Source: Candidatus Pacebacteria bacterium UBA1364 (GTDB lineage: Bacteria; Patescibacteriota; Microgenomatia; UBA1400; PJMF01). From it: a DNA stretch of 40,086 bases. Both the position numbers and the translations under genes were made by a program. Shown here in pieces: positions 24,259 through 31,311 of the stretch; positions within the stretch are counted from its first letter, which is position 1; the number at the start of each line of letters is the position of its first letter. The stretch lies in assembly GCA_002306345.1 (NCBI GenBank), contig DBRQ01000006.1, forward strand, positions 165,299-205,384, given 5' to 3'. The notes below the pieces were generated by a model that saw nothing but the letters and a program-made list of their open reading frames with translations, had not been told where the DNA came from and ran no database searches.

Positions 24259-24281
24259 CCAACAGAAGCCGAGATCATTTT

Positions 24282-24464
24282 ATGTTTACTAAAATTAAAA
24301 AATATTTCAAAGAAGTTATTACCGAACTCAAACAAACCACTTGGCCGAGCAAAGACGCTACCAAAAATATGACTTTACTAGTGATTGTGGTGGCAATTTT
24401 ACTTGCTCTTTATCTTGGTGGCATCGATTTTTTCCTACAAAAAATCATGGAAATTCTGATATAA
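24282..24464 (+). CDS. secE: Preprotein translocase subunit SecE
   Basis: The small essential subunit that clamps SecY. It has 60 residues with the conserved cytoplasmic amphipathic part FKEVITELKQTTWPSKDATK (about 9-28) and one membrane segment (about 30-50). This is the short single-span form normal in most bacteria. nusG follows, as usual; the nusG promoter lies over the secE stop. Confidence 0.93.
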   Translation: MFTKIKKYFKEVITELKQTTWPSKDATKNMTLLVIVVAILLALYLGGIDFFLQKIMEILI

Positions 24465-24466
24465 TG
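24458..24466 (+). promoter_or_regulatory. Extended -10 promoter within the secE stop
   Basis: TGA-TATAAT, where the TATAA overlaps the secE TAA stop. The start site near 24473 would give nusG its own transcript with a leader of about 57 bases. Confidence 0.45.
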
Positions 24467-24529
24467 TTTTCCTTCGTAAGAGAAATCAGCAAAAAATGGT
24501 AGTTGGTAAAGCAATTAAAAAAAGGAATT

Positions 24530-25141
24530 ATGACCGATCAAATACAAGCACCAGAAGTTCAAGAAGTGAACGTACAATCGCCCAATTTGGTGAATATTTC
24601 TGATGTCGACAATAAAAAAGCTCGTTGGTATGTAGTTCACGTTTATTCTGGTCATGAGAAAAAAATTGCTGAGGCGCTACGCCAACGCGCCCAAACCCTG
24701 CATTTAACTGACAAAATTATTCAAGTTTTAATTCCGACTCAAGATAAAATTCAAATTCGCCGGGGCGTACGCAAAACCGTTAGTGAAAAAATTTTCCCAG
24801 GCTACATGTTGGTTAAATTGGAGATGAGCGACGATGCTTGGTTAGCCATTCGCACCACCGATGGTGTCACTGGTTTCGTTGGAATGAGTAATAAACCCAC
24901 TCCTCTGCCAAAAAGTGAAGTTGAAGCGATTATGAAATATACGGAGCAGTCTGGTGAAGCTTCTTATAAAGCCGATTTTGTTGAAGGTGAAGCAGTCAAA
25001 GTGGTTGATGGACCATTTAATGATTTCTTAGGCACTGTCGACAAAATTGACGAGGAAAAAGGTAAAGTAACCGTTTTGCTCAACATTTTTGGAAGAGAAA
25101 CACCAGTAGAGTTGGACTTTTTGCAAGTCAAAAAGGTCTAA
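24530..25141 (+). CDS. nusG: Transcription termination/antitermination protein NusG
   Basis: Binds RNA polymerase and couples it to Rho or the ribosome. It has 203 residues: an NGN domain beginning ARWYVVHVYSGHEKKIAEAL, with FPGYMLVKLEM and the VGMSNKPTPL turn, then a KOW domain containing VEGEAVKVVDGPFNDFLGTV. An N-terminal stretch of about 30 residues precedes the first domain. The start is the ATG at 24530, with AAAGGA 5 bases upstream; a TTG at 24503 is less likely. Confidence 0.96.
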   Translation: MTDQIQAPEVQEVNVQSPNLVNISDVDNKKARWYVVHVYSGHEKKIAEALRQRAQTLHLTDKIIQVLIPTQDKIQIRRGVRKTVSEKIFPGYMLVKLEMSDDAWLAIRTTDGVTGFVGMSNKPTPLPKSEVEAIMKYTEQSGEASYKADFVEGEAVKVVDGPFNDFLGTVDKIDEEKGKVTVLLNIFGRETPVELDFLQVKKV

Positions 25142-25178
25142 AAGTTATTTTTTATCAGCCAACATTGAACCTTTTTCA

Positions 25179-25187
25179 TGCTATAAT
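25179..25187 (+). promoter_or_regulatory. Extended -10 promoter before rplK
   Basis: TGC-TATAAT just after nusG. Transcription from about 25194 would give rplK-rplA an unusually long leader of about 185 bases. Confidence 0.6.
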
Positions 25188-25193
25188 ACCCTT

Positions 25194-25380
25194 CTTCAAA
25201 AGAAAAATTTGGTGGATTAAAAATCGACGCTGCTCAAATTTTCATCTTGGAGAAAAATAGAAAAATACAACTTAAAAATATAAATGAAAGGAGTAATTTG
25301 ATTTGACGATGTATTGGATCGCCTGAGTAGATGCGTCTGTTCAAGAGATCATGAGGAGTCAAATCACATTACAAACTTGG
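25194..25380 (+). promoter_or_regulatory. rplK leader with possible short upstream reading frames
   Basis: A leader of about 185 bases in a genome where most leaders are short. An AAAGGAG (25287-25293) is followed by the short frame ATG-TAT-TGG-ATC-GCC-TGA (25309-25326), then a seven-codon frame at 25331-25354 whose TGA overlaps an in-frame ATG (25351) upstream of the L11 start. GACG (25305 on) and CGTC (25334 on) may pair. An L1-binding control site is expected in L11 operon leaders, but I could not identify it by eye. Confidence 0.4.
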
Positions 25381-25803
25381 ATGGCTAAAAAAATCAAACA
25401 AATCTTAAAGTTAAATTTACCAGCTGGTAGCGCTACTCCAGCTCCTCCAGTTGGGCCAATTTTAGGTCAGGCCGGAATTAACATGATGGATTTTCTCAAA
25501 CAGTATAATGCTGCCACTGCTGACCAAAAAGGGCAAATTATTCCTGCAGAGATCACTATCTTTGAAAATAATTCTTTTACTTTTGTTTTAAAATTACCGC
25601 CCGTTTCTGATTTAATCAAACAAACTCTTAAAATGAAAACAGGTAGTGCCACAGCCGGTAAAGACAATAAAGCTAAGATAACAATGGATCAAGCGCGAGC
25701 GATTGCTCTTAAAAAATTGCCAGACATGAATACTAAAAATATTGATGCAGCAATAAAAAGTGTCATTGGCTCGGCCAAATCCATGGGTGTAGACATCGTT
25801 TAA
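25381..25803 (+). CDS. rplK: Ribosomal protein uL11
   Basis: Part of the GTPase-associated centre of the large subunit. It has 140 residues with the signature start MAKKIKQILKLNLPAGSATP, then PPVGPILGQAGINMMDF, and the C-terminal rRNA-binding domain (KITMDQARAIALKKLPDMN, then GSAKSMGVDIV). The ATG at 25381 matches the family start. An in-frame ATG at 25351, coupled to a short upstream frame, would add ten residues; neither ATG has an ideal ribosome binding site. Confidence 0.95.
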   Translation: MAKKIKQILKLNLPAGSATPAPPVGPILGQAGINMMDFLKQYNAATADQKGQIIPAEITIFENNSFTFVLKLPPVSDLIKQTLKMKTGSATAGKDNKAKITMDQARAIALKKLPDMNTKNIDAAIKSVIGSAKSMGVDIV

Positions 25804-25875
25804 TTTTTACATAAATTATAAAAGTGGGAGGTCTAAGCTTTACCCAAGACCGCTAAAACCACCGGAAAGGAAAAT

Positions 25876-26604
25876 ATGGGAAGCAAAAAAAATGTCGACA
25901 TGACTGCCACTGAAACACAGGTTAAAGTTGTCGCAGATAAAGAAGAAACTGTTCCCGATTCCAAAAGTGAAGCTAAAACAGACAAAAAACCTGCCAAGAG
26001 CAAAAAAATACGTGGCAAAAAATATCGGGCAGTTCGCTCTCAATTAGATAAAAGCAAATTTTACTCAAGCAAAGAAGCAGTTGAACTTGTCAAAAAACTC
26101 TCTTATACCAAATTTGTTGGTTCTGTTGAAGCTCATCTTGTCGTTAGAGAAATTGGTGATAGTGTCAGCTTGACTTTGCCCCACTCGACTGGCAAAACTG
26201 TCAAAGTAACTATTGTAAACGCTCAAGTTTTAAGTGCTATCGAGGCAGGAAAATTAGATTTCGATGTTTTGCTCGCTCACCCAGAATTTATGCCTAAATT
26301 GGCTAAATTTGCTTCAATTTTGGGACCAAAAGGTTTAATGCCTAATCCAAAAAATGGTACGCTGACTCCCAATCCAGAATTAAAGAAACAAGAGCTGGAA
26401 GCTGGTAAATTCGTTTTAAAAACTGAGAAAAAAGCTCCTCTCATGCATTTAATTATTGGTAAAACAGACATGAGCAGCACTGATTTACTAGAAAACTTGC
26501 AGGCTTTGCTAGAAGCATTAAAAGGCAAAGTGCTCAAATTAAGTTTAGCCGCTAGTATGGGTCCTGGAGTCAAAGTATTAGTTGAAGAAAGTGAAAAAAA
26601 ATAG
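25876..26604 (+). CDS. rplA: Ribosomal protein uL1
   Basis: Forms the L1 stalk and can repress its own operon. It has 242 residues. The core is intact (SKFYSSKEAVELVKKLSYTK, then FMPKLAKFASILGPKGLMPN followed by PKNGTLT). An N-terminal extension of about 45 Lys/Glu/Ala-rich residues is present. AAAGGA precedes the ATG. It is convergent with thrS, and its stop lies inside the shared terminator stem. Confidence 0.95.
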   Translation: MGSKKNVDMTATETQVKVVADKEETVPDSKSEAKTDKKPAKSKKIRGKKYRAVRSQLDKSKFYSSKEAVELVKKLSYTKFVGSVEAHLVVREIGDSVSLTLPHSTGKTVKVTIVNAQVLSAIEAGKLDFDVLLAHPEFMPKLAKFASILGPKGLMPNPKNGTLTPNPELKKQELEAGKFVLKTEKKAPLMHLIIGKTDMSSTDLLENLQALLEALKGKVLKLSLAASMGPGVKVLVEESEKK

Positions 26605-26640
26605 CTTTGCTTTTTAGCTAGTGTCATTAAGCTATTTTTT
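26596..26640. terminator. Bidirectional terminator shared by rplA and thrS
   Basis: AAAAAATAGCTT (26596-26607) pairs perfectly with AAGCTATTTTTT (26629-26640), a 12-bp stem. The two stop codons lie in the two arms, and a T-run follows in both directions. Confidence 0.75.
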
Positions 26641-28674
26641 CAAAAATTTTTCCAAAACTTCGAGACTTTGTAAACCCAAATCGCCACTTTTAGTCATTAC
26701 TCCTTCAAGTTGATGAGCTTTAATTAAAGCCTCAGCTCTTACACGAGCTTGCCCGCGTACACGCATACCAACTTGCTTAGCTGCAAGCTCATTATCACCA
26801 ATGATTAACATAATTGGCACCCTAGAGACTTCACTAGACCTAATTTTAGCTTGCAAACGTTCAGAACGATCATCAATCTCCACGCGCACACCTTCATCTA
26901 GCAATTGATCCATAAGCTGACGAGCATAGTTTAGATGACGATCAGCAATTGGTAAAATTCTCACTTGTACCGGAGCAAACCAAACTGGAAAATCGCCACC
27001 ATAATGCTCAATTAAGAAGGCAAAAAAGCGTTCAAAAGAACCAATCAAAGCACGGTGAATCACAAAAGGTCGTTGCTTAACACCTTTTTCATCGATGTAA
27101 AAAACATCAAGTCTCTCTGGCAAATTAAAATCTACTTGAATAGTTGAAATGCTATCTTCTTTGCCAAAAACATTGACTGCTTGGACATCAAGTTTGGGAC
27201 CGTAAAAAGCCGCCTCGCCTTTGGCTTCGACGTACTGCACGCCAGCTTCATTAAGGATTTCGCGCATGATGTTTTCCGCTTTTTCCCAATCGCTACGCTT
27301 ACCACAACTTTGAAACTTTGCTTTATCCGGATCAGAAATTGATAAGCGGAAGTGATAATTATTAAAACCAATGTCTTTATAAAAAATATCCAGCATTGAC
27401 ATCACTTCTTTAAACTGGTCTTTTAATTGCTCTGGGGTGCAATAAATATGGGCATCATTTTGCGTAAAACCACGCACGCGCTGCAAGCCATGAAGCTCAC
27501 CAGATTTTTCACGGCGATAAACTGTGCCAAATTCACCCATCTTAATTGGTAAATCACGATAGCTATGATTTTTGAGTTTATAAACCATGATGCCTGCAGG
27601 GCAATTCATCGGTTTGGGATAATAAACTTCAGCTTCTTGGCCTATAACTTTTCCCGAAGCATCCTTCTCTTCGTAGACTAAAGGTGGGTACATATTTTCG
27701 GCATAAAAACCTAAATGGCCTGATTTTTCAAATAATTCTTTGCGATTTAAATGGGGTGTTAAAATATGTACATACCCGAAACGACGCTCCATTTTCATCA
27801 TATAATCTTCAATGACACGACGCATGGCGTAACCATTGGGCAGCCAAACCGGCAAGCCCTGACCAATTTCAGGAATAATGGCAAAAAGCTCCATTTCTTT
27901 ACCAATTTTGCGATGATTGCGCTCCTCTGCCATTTGTTTTTTTGCCAAATAATCATCCAAAGCTGCTTGTGAGGCAAAGGCTGTACCATAAATACGAGTC
28001 AACATTTTATTTTTTTCATCACCACGCCAATAAGCACCGGCAATACTGAGTAATTTAAATGCTTTAATTTCTGAAATTTTGGCTACATGAGGCCCTTTAC
28101 ATAAATCAACAAAAGACGCCAATTTAATACTGGCCTGATCGTTATTGGACATCATTTCTAAACCAGCCAATAGTTTTTTATCCGCGGCAATTTGCTCCGC
28201 TCTGCCAGTTAAATAAAGCGTTAACTTACTAGGTTTTTGTTCCAACATTTGCTGCTTAATCATCGATTTGCCATCACTAACTGATTCACTGATTTCGAAA
28301 TCCTGCGCATTGGCTAAACCATCTAATAATTCCTGTTTATAAATGTTGTTGGCAAAAATTTGTCTAGCTACTTTCATTGATACATCAATTTTTTCCATTA
28401 ATAAATCTTGCTGAATTAATTTGCGCATTGCTTTTTCAATTTTGGGAAAATCTTTTTCAGTAATCTTGAAACCTTTGGCCGTGGCGCTCGTAGCAATGTC
28501 AAAATCAAAATAAAAACCATCGGCGATGGCTGGTCCCATAGCTTTAATAATGATGGGATTGTTTTTTTCATCGCTGCCATAAAGTTGCTCCATGGCCATC
28601 GTTAAAACATGTTCAGCACTATGACGCATAGCAAACAATTGTGTTTCTTGAGTGATTTCTTGATTATTGGGCAT
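26632..28674 (-). CDS. thrS: Threonyl-tRNA synthetase lacking the TGS domain
   Basis: Charges tRNA-Thr. The 680-residue protein starts directly with the editing (SAD) domain, MRHSAEHVLTMAMEQLYG, whose HxxxH pair and C-x3-H (DLCKGPHV) zinc-like site are kept. It therefore lacks the TGS domain (about 60 residues) that begins the E. coli enzyme. The class II core is complete: MNCPAGIMVYKLKNHSYRDL, motif 2 VYRREKSGELHGLQRVRGF, motif 3 GSFERFFAFLIEHYGG, and the anticodon-binding domain from PVQVRILPIADRHLNYAR. The gene is inverted within the ribosomal protein cluster. The two tRNA-Thr genes are at 20.1-20.3 kb. Confidence 0.96.
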   Translation of the reverse strand: MPNNQEITQETQLFAMRHSAEHVLTMAMEQLYGSDEKNNPIIIKAMGPAIADGFYFDFDIATSATAKGFKITEKDFPKIEKAMRKLIQQDLLMEKIDVSMKVARQIFANNIYKQELLDGLANAQDFEISESVSDGKSMIKQQMLEQKPSKLTLYLTGRAEQIAADKKLLAGLEMMSNNDQASIKLASFVDLCKGPHVAKISEIKAFKLLSIAGAYWRGDEKNKMLTRIYGTAFASQAALDDYLAKKQMAEERNHRKIGKEMELFAIIPEIGQGLPVWLPNGYAMRRVIEDYMMKMERRFGYVHILTPHLNRKELFEKSGHLGFYAENMYPPLVYEEKDASGKVIGQEAEVYYPKPMNCPAGIMVYKLKNHSYRDLPIKMGEFGTVYRREKSGELHGLQRVRGFTQNDAHIYCTPEQLKDQFKEVMSMLDIFYKDIGFNNYHFRLSISDPDKAKFQSCGKRSDWEKAENIMREILNEAGVQYVEAKGEAAFYGPKLDVQAVNVFGKEDSISTIQVDFNLPERLDVFYIDEKGVKQRPFVIHRALIGSFERFFAFLIEHYGGDFPVWFAPVQVRILPIADRHLNYARQLMDQLLDEGVRVEIDDRSERLQAKIRSSEVSRVPIMLIIGDNELAAKQVGMRVRGQARVRAEALIKAHQLEGVMTKSGDLGLQSLEVLEKFLKK

Positions 28675-28788
28675 AATGTCTTTCTTTTTTGATTTATTAA
28701 TTATTCTACTTGGTTTTTTAATAATTTGCTGGTGTTTGTTGTTTATATCATCACCCTTCTTGTAACTTCACAGCTGCACAATAGTAGC

Positions 28789-28996
28789 TAAGTGGGCCTG
28801 CCACTGGTTGTGGAACTAAGTCCGAGCAATTTGGTTCGGGAGTTCAATTCTCCTCAGGTCCACCAACTTTTATCAATTGACAAAATAGTCAAAAAAATAT
28901 ATATTTAAGCAATTCTCGGACTTGGTTACAAATTGCCACAACCAGTGGTGAACCATCAAATCGCTCTTTGAGCGATTTTTTGTTTTAGCCCACTTA
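28789..28996 (+). ncRNA. tRNA-like element overlapping a large inverted repeat
   Basis: Bases 28792-28865 look like a damaged or specialised tRNA. A 9-bp stem pairs GTGGGCCTG (28792-28800) with CAGGTCCAC (28855-28863), a GGGAG-TTCAATT-CTCCT T-arm and an encoded CCA (28863-28865) are present, and CCAC-TGGTT-GTGG can be a small D arm. The middle arm does not give a 5-bp anticodon stem with a 7-base loop, so no anticodon can be named. The same left side also matches an inverted copy downstream: CCACTGGTTGTGG (28801-28813) with 28936-28948, AAGTCCGAG (28818-28826) with 28915-28923, and TAAGTGGGC (28789-28797) with 28988-28996. The two folds exclude each other. Two terminators follow. It does not fit a tRNA, tmRNA or T-box as I know them. 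Confidence 0.5.
28958..28981 (+). terminator. Rho-independent terminator after the tRNA-like element
   Basis: AAATCGCTC (28958-28966), loop TTT, GAGCGATTT (28970-28978), then a T-run. It lies inside the right arm of the large inverted repeat. Confidence 0.75.
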
Positions 28997-29019
28997 TTCT
29001 CCATGTTTAATGAACAAAA

Positions 29020-29049
29020 AATCCCGCTCTTAGCGGGGTTCTTTTTTTT
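29020..29049 (+). terminator. Second rho-independent terminator
   Basis: CCCGCT-CTT-AGCGGG stem (29023-29037), extended by wobble and A-T pairs, followed by C and eight T. It is stacked about 40 bases after the first terminator. Confidence 0.8.
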
Positions 29050-29188
29050 AAACAACTAAAAATACCCCGCTTTTTAAGCAGTGGTAGTAGTGTTGTTTAA
29101 AGTAAAATTTAACATTACAAAAAGGGATTATAAATTAAAAATACAAAATATCAATCAGCTATCCTGGGCATGTTAACACCAAGTAGAA

Positions 29189-29302
29189 ATGTTTACTTTG
29201 CAGGAAGAGGACATTTTCGCTTTGGATTTGCACAAACTGGCTGAACAAGGTTTTATTCTGCGAGAAGGTAAGGGTCGATCAACTTACTACACTCTGAAAT
29301 AA
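29189..29302 (+). pseudogene. Remnant of a winged-helix domain
   Basis: A 37-codon frame reads DLHKLAEQGFILREGKGRST and then YYTLK before the stop. This is the recognition helix and wing pattern seen at the C-terminal end of many winged-helix/AlbA-type regulators (DLxKLVxKGxLxxxGxGRxxxYxL). Upstream reading frames are closed, so it is probably the tail of a decayed regulator. It lies in the otherwise gene-free stretch 29050-29400. Confidence 0.45.
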
Positions 29303-29377
29303 ATGAAGCCACCCTCACGACCTGACGGTCGGGGTTAAAAGTAAGGAGAAAATACACTACATTGTCTTATCTCATAC

Positions 29378-29406
29378 TTCTCAAAAAACAAAATAGATTG
29401 TATAAT
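29378..29406 (+). promoter_or_regulatory. Promoter of rplJ-rplL
   Basis: TTCTCA (29378-29383), a 17-base spacer and TATAAT (29401-29406), with the start site at about 29413 just before the L10 leader. Confidence 0.55.
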
Positions 29407-29411
29407 CGCCT

Positions 29412-29490
29412 TTTGTTCCAAAGACAGTGTGGCTTCAAAACCTGGTTTAATCGCCAAAGCAAGAAGTTAAAGATCGCACCGAGGAAAAAT
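29412..29490 (+). promoter_or_regulatory. L10 leader (ribosomal protein autoregulatory RNA)
   Basis: The transcript start carries the conserved L10-leader blocks in order: CCAAAGACAGTGTGG (from 29418), TTTAATCGCC (near 29446-29455) and GCACCGAGG (29476-29484). In other bacteria this RNA binds L10 with L7/L12 to repress rplJ-rplL. A weak hairpin between GAG-AAAAATAA and TTATTTTCTC follows and could act as an attenuator. The remaining 100 bases to the rplJ ATG are T-rich with no other feature seen. Confidence 0.8.
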
Positions 29491-29596
29491 AACTTTTGTA
29501 TTATTTTCTCTTCCCTGCTTTTGACACTTTTTCTTCCACTTTTTTGGCACAAATTTTGCCTAGCAAATTAGTATTTAGTAGTTTTGAAAGAAATCC

Positions 29597-30100
29597 ATGC
29601 CAAATCAACATAATCAAGAACAAGTGCAAATTATTCAAGAAAAACTAAACAAGGCCGCTTCAATGGTCATCGTTGACTATGCTGGTGCAAACGTTAAAAA
29701 TTTAACAGAACTCCGTGCGGCTTTACAAGAGGCTGGTGGGGAAATGTTTGTCAGTAAAAACACTTTAATTGACATCGCCATTGGCAAAGGCAAAGTTAGC
29801 GAATCGCTACAAGGCATGAGTGCGATGATTTTTTCTTACACCGATCCAGTGGCTGCCATCAAGGCTTTAGTTAAATTTCACGATGACACAGAACTTTTAG
29901 AAATTAAACAGGGTTTGATGGATGGCAAAGTCTTATCAGCTGCAGAAGTGCAAACTTTAAGTAAATTGCCAAATAAAAATGAGTTAATTGTCATGTTAAT
30001 GCAAAGAATTAAATCTCCAGGTCAAGGTTTAGCTAATGTGTTGCAAGCTAATACTCGTAATTTGGTTTATGTAATCAAGGCCATTGCCGATAAAAAATAA
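29597..30100 (+). CDS. rplJ: Ribosomal protein uL10
   Basis: Anchors the L7/L12 stalk to the ribosome. It has 167 residues with the usual start region (AASMVIVDYAGANVKNLTEL), GGEMFVSKNTLIDIAIGKGK and a C-terminal helix that binds L7/L12 dimers (ANVLQANTRNLVYVIKAIAD). The ATG follows GAAAG. It is controlled by the L10 leader upstream, and rplL follows after 50 bases. Confidence 0.95.
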   Translation: MPNQHNQEQVQIIQEKLNKAASMVIVDYAGANVKNLTELRAALQEAGGEMFVSKNTLIDIAIGKGKVSESLQGMSAMIFSYTDPVAAIKALVKFHDDTELLEIKQGLMDGKVLSAAEVQTLSKLPNKNELIVMLMQRIKSPGQGLANVLQANTRNLVYVIKAIADKK

Positions 30101-30150
30101 TACAAAGAAAAAAGAATAAAAAATAATAAGTAGTAAAGAAAGGAATATAT

Positions 30151-30549
30151 ATGGCAGATGAGAAACAACTCTCAGCAAAAGTCCAAAAGTTAATTGATGG
30201 CATCAAAGAACTTTCTCTTATGGAAGTTTCAGAACTAGTCAGTGCTTTAGAAGACACTTTTGGTGTTACCGCTGCTGCTCCTGTGATGACTGGGGCAATG
30301 CCCGCCAGTGCACCAGTAGCCGCCGCTCCAGAGCAAGATGAATTCGACGTCATCCTCAAGGAAGCTGGTAATAACAAGATTGCTGCAATCAAAGCTGTAC
30401 GTGCTCTTAAACCAGAATTAGGTTTAGGTGACGCTAAAACTTTCGTCGAGTCGGCCCCCAAAACCGTCTTAGAAAGTGCTAAGAAGGAAGATGCTGAAGC
30501 AGCCAAAAAAGCTTTAGAAGAAGCTGGTTGTGTGGTGGAATTAAAGTAA
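30151..30549 (+). CDS. rplL: Ribosomal protein bL7/bL12
   Basis: The stalk protein that recruits translation factors. It has 132 residues: an N-terminal dimerisation helix pair (LIDGIKELSLMEVSELVSAL), an Ala/Pro hinge (about 45-65) and the factor-binding C-terminal domain (EFDVILKEAGNNKIAAIKAV, then GLGDAKTFVESAP). AAAGGA precedes the ATG. It ends the cluster; rpoB does not follow. Confidence 0.96.
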   Translation: MADEKQLSAKVQKLIDGIKELSLMEVSELVSALEDTFGVTAAAPVMTGAMPASAPVAAAPEQDEFDVILKEAGNNKIAAIKAVRALKPELGLGDAKTFVESAPKTVLESAKKEDAEAAKKALEEAGCVVELK

Positions 30550-30587
30550 TTTTTAATTCCTTCAAGCATTCTTTAACAAACGCTTGC

Positions 30588-30617
30588 AAAAAACCCCGCT
30601 TTTAGGCGGGGTTTTTT
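30588..30617 (+). terminator. Rho-independent terminator of rplJ-rplL
   Basis: AAAAAACCCCGC (30588-30599) pairs with GCGGGGTTTTTT (30606-30617) around a short loop. The stem is perfect and ends in a T-run, and it works in both directions. Confidence 0.9.
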
Positions 30618-30807
30618 ATTTCTAACAAAAATTATTGTGAAATTTTTATCTATTTTTGCGTTTCATTTTGCACATTTCAGTAATTTGAAAGATTATAGGA
30701 TATCAGTTTCGCCTTTTTTGCATTATTCAAAAAGTTATAGGACAAAATTGTGGAAAAGACTGGAAAACTACTCGCAAAGCAGCTGCAAAACGAACTTATT
30801 TTCCCTC

Positions 30808-30837
30808 TTGACCCATAGAGTCTTAATCTGTTACTGT
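30808..30837 (+). promoter_or_regulatory. Possible promoter of the HTH gene, within a 338-bp gene-free stretch
   Basis: TTGACC (30808-30813), an 18-base spacer and TACTGT (30832-30837). Eight bases downstream lies a perfect hairpin, AGATCAAA-AGAATAC-TTTGATCT (30845-30867). In the rest of 30618-30955 I see only a repeated TTATAGGA and the palindrome at 30914. Confidence 0.35.
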
Positions 30838-30913
30838 TGGATATAGATCAAAAGAATACTTTGATCTAAAAAGACTCATTTCTCACCACGGTAACCCAAA
30901 AGTTATGGGCTAA

Positions 30914-30927
30914 CTAGTTTAAATTAG
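30914..30927. promoter_or_regulatory. Candidate operator upstream of the HTH gene
   Basis: CTAGTTTAAATTAG is a near-palindrome whose core TAGTTTAAATTA nearly matches the palindrome downstream of the gene at 31251. It lies 29 bases before the start codon, so bound protein could block transcription. Confidence 0.45.
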
Positions 30928-30955
30928 GGTCAAAGTACCCAAAATGAAAGGAAAA

Positions 30956-31234
30956 ATGAACGATAATGCCAACTTAACCACTGAAGACGACAAAAGAACA
31001 GGTCGCGCTGATGATGCCAATAAATTGGATATTAAAAACCTTCCCGATCTATTAACTGTGCGCGAGGTAGCTGATTTGTTACGCGTTTCTCCTTTAACCA
31101 TTAAGCGTTGGGGCAAAAGGGGTAAATTACCGGCTATCCGCATCAATTCTAGAGGTGATAGACGTTATAAAAAAGAAGCCGTCTTGTGGCTTTTAGGCGT
31201 CAATCCAAGTGAAACAGAAGATGAAGAAGAATAA
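30956..31234 (+). CDS. Small helix-turn-helix (excisionase/MerR-type) DNA-binding protein
   Basis: A 92-residue protein with a charged N-terminal stretch, a HTH_17-type winged helix (LLTVREVADLLRVSPLTIKR, then WGKRGKLPAIRINSRGDRRY) and an acidic tail. It has the size of excisionase-like or small transcription regulators, and there is no catalytic domain. The ATG at 30956 with AAAGGA 5 bases upstream is preferred to the ATG at 30944. Matching palindromes on both sides suggest it controls its own region. No integrase is present in the window, so a regulator is more likely than an excisionase. Confidence 0.8.
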   Translation: MNDNANLTTEDDKRTGRADDANKLDIKNLPDLLTVREVADLLRVSPLTIKRWGKRGKLPAIRINSRGDRRYKKEAVLWLLGVNPSETEDEEE

Positions 31235-31250
31235 TTCGTTAGTTACGCTG

Positions 31251-31268
31251 TTTTAGTTTAAACTAAAA
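31251..31268. promoter_or_regulatory. 18-bp perfect palindrome downstream of the HTH gene
   Basis: TTTTAGTTTAAACTAAAA is fully self-complementary. It shares the core TAGTTTAAA-TA with 30914-30927 and lies 43 bases before the start of the GT-C/TPR gene, so it may control that gene. Confidence 0.5.
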
Positions 31269-31299
31269 ACTTAATCTCACTATTTTTAATTGGAATGAT

Positions 31300-31305
31300 T
31301 ACAAT
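31300..31305 (+). promoter_or_regulatory. -10 box of the GT-C/TPR gene, leaderless
   Basis: TACAAT followed by 6 bases and a GTG start at 31312. This is the same spacing as at the other leaderless genes in the window, here with a GTG. Confidence 0.5.
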
Positions 31306-31311
31306 GCATTT

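Noticed and set aside
28675..28865. tmRNA 3' end
   Set aside because: The T arm and CCA resemble tmRNA, but the complementary 5' strand lies only about 70 bases away. There is no tmRNA 5' sequence, and no tag ending in Ala-Ala, in the space before thrS.
28675..28870. T-box riboswitch in the thrS leader (minus strand), suggested by GGTGGACC
   Set aside because: The GGTGG is simply the complement of the tRNA-like CCA end. The full T-box sequence, a specifier loop and an antiterminator/terminator pair in front of thrS are not seen.
28873..29055. 60-codon frame on the minus strand
   Set aside because: It runs through the inverted repeat and both terminators, so it is a by-product of the RNA structures and not a gene.
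30637..30846. 69-codon frame in the spacer after rplL
   Set aside because: No ribosome binding site, unconvincing composition, and it overlaps the likely promoter of the HTH gene.
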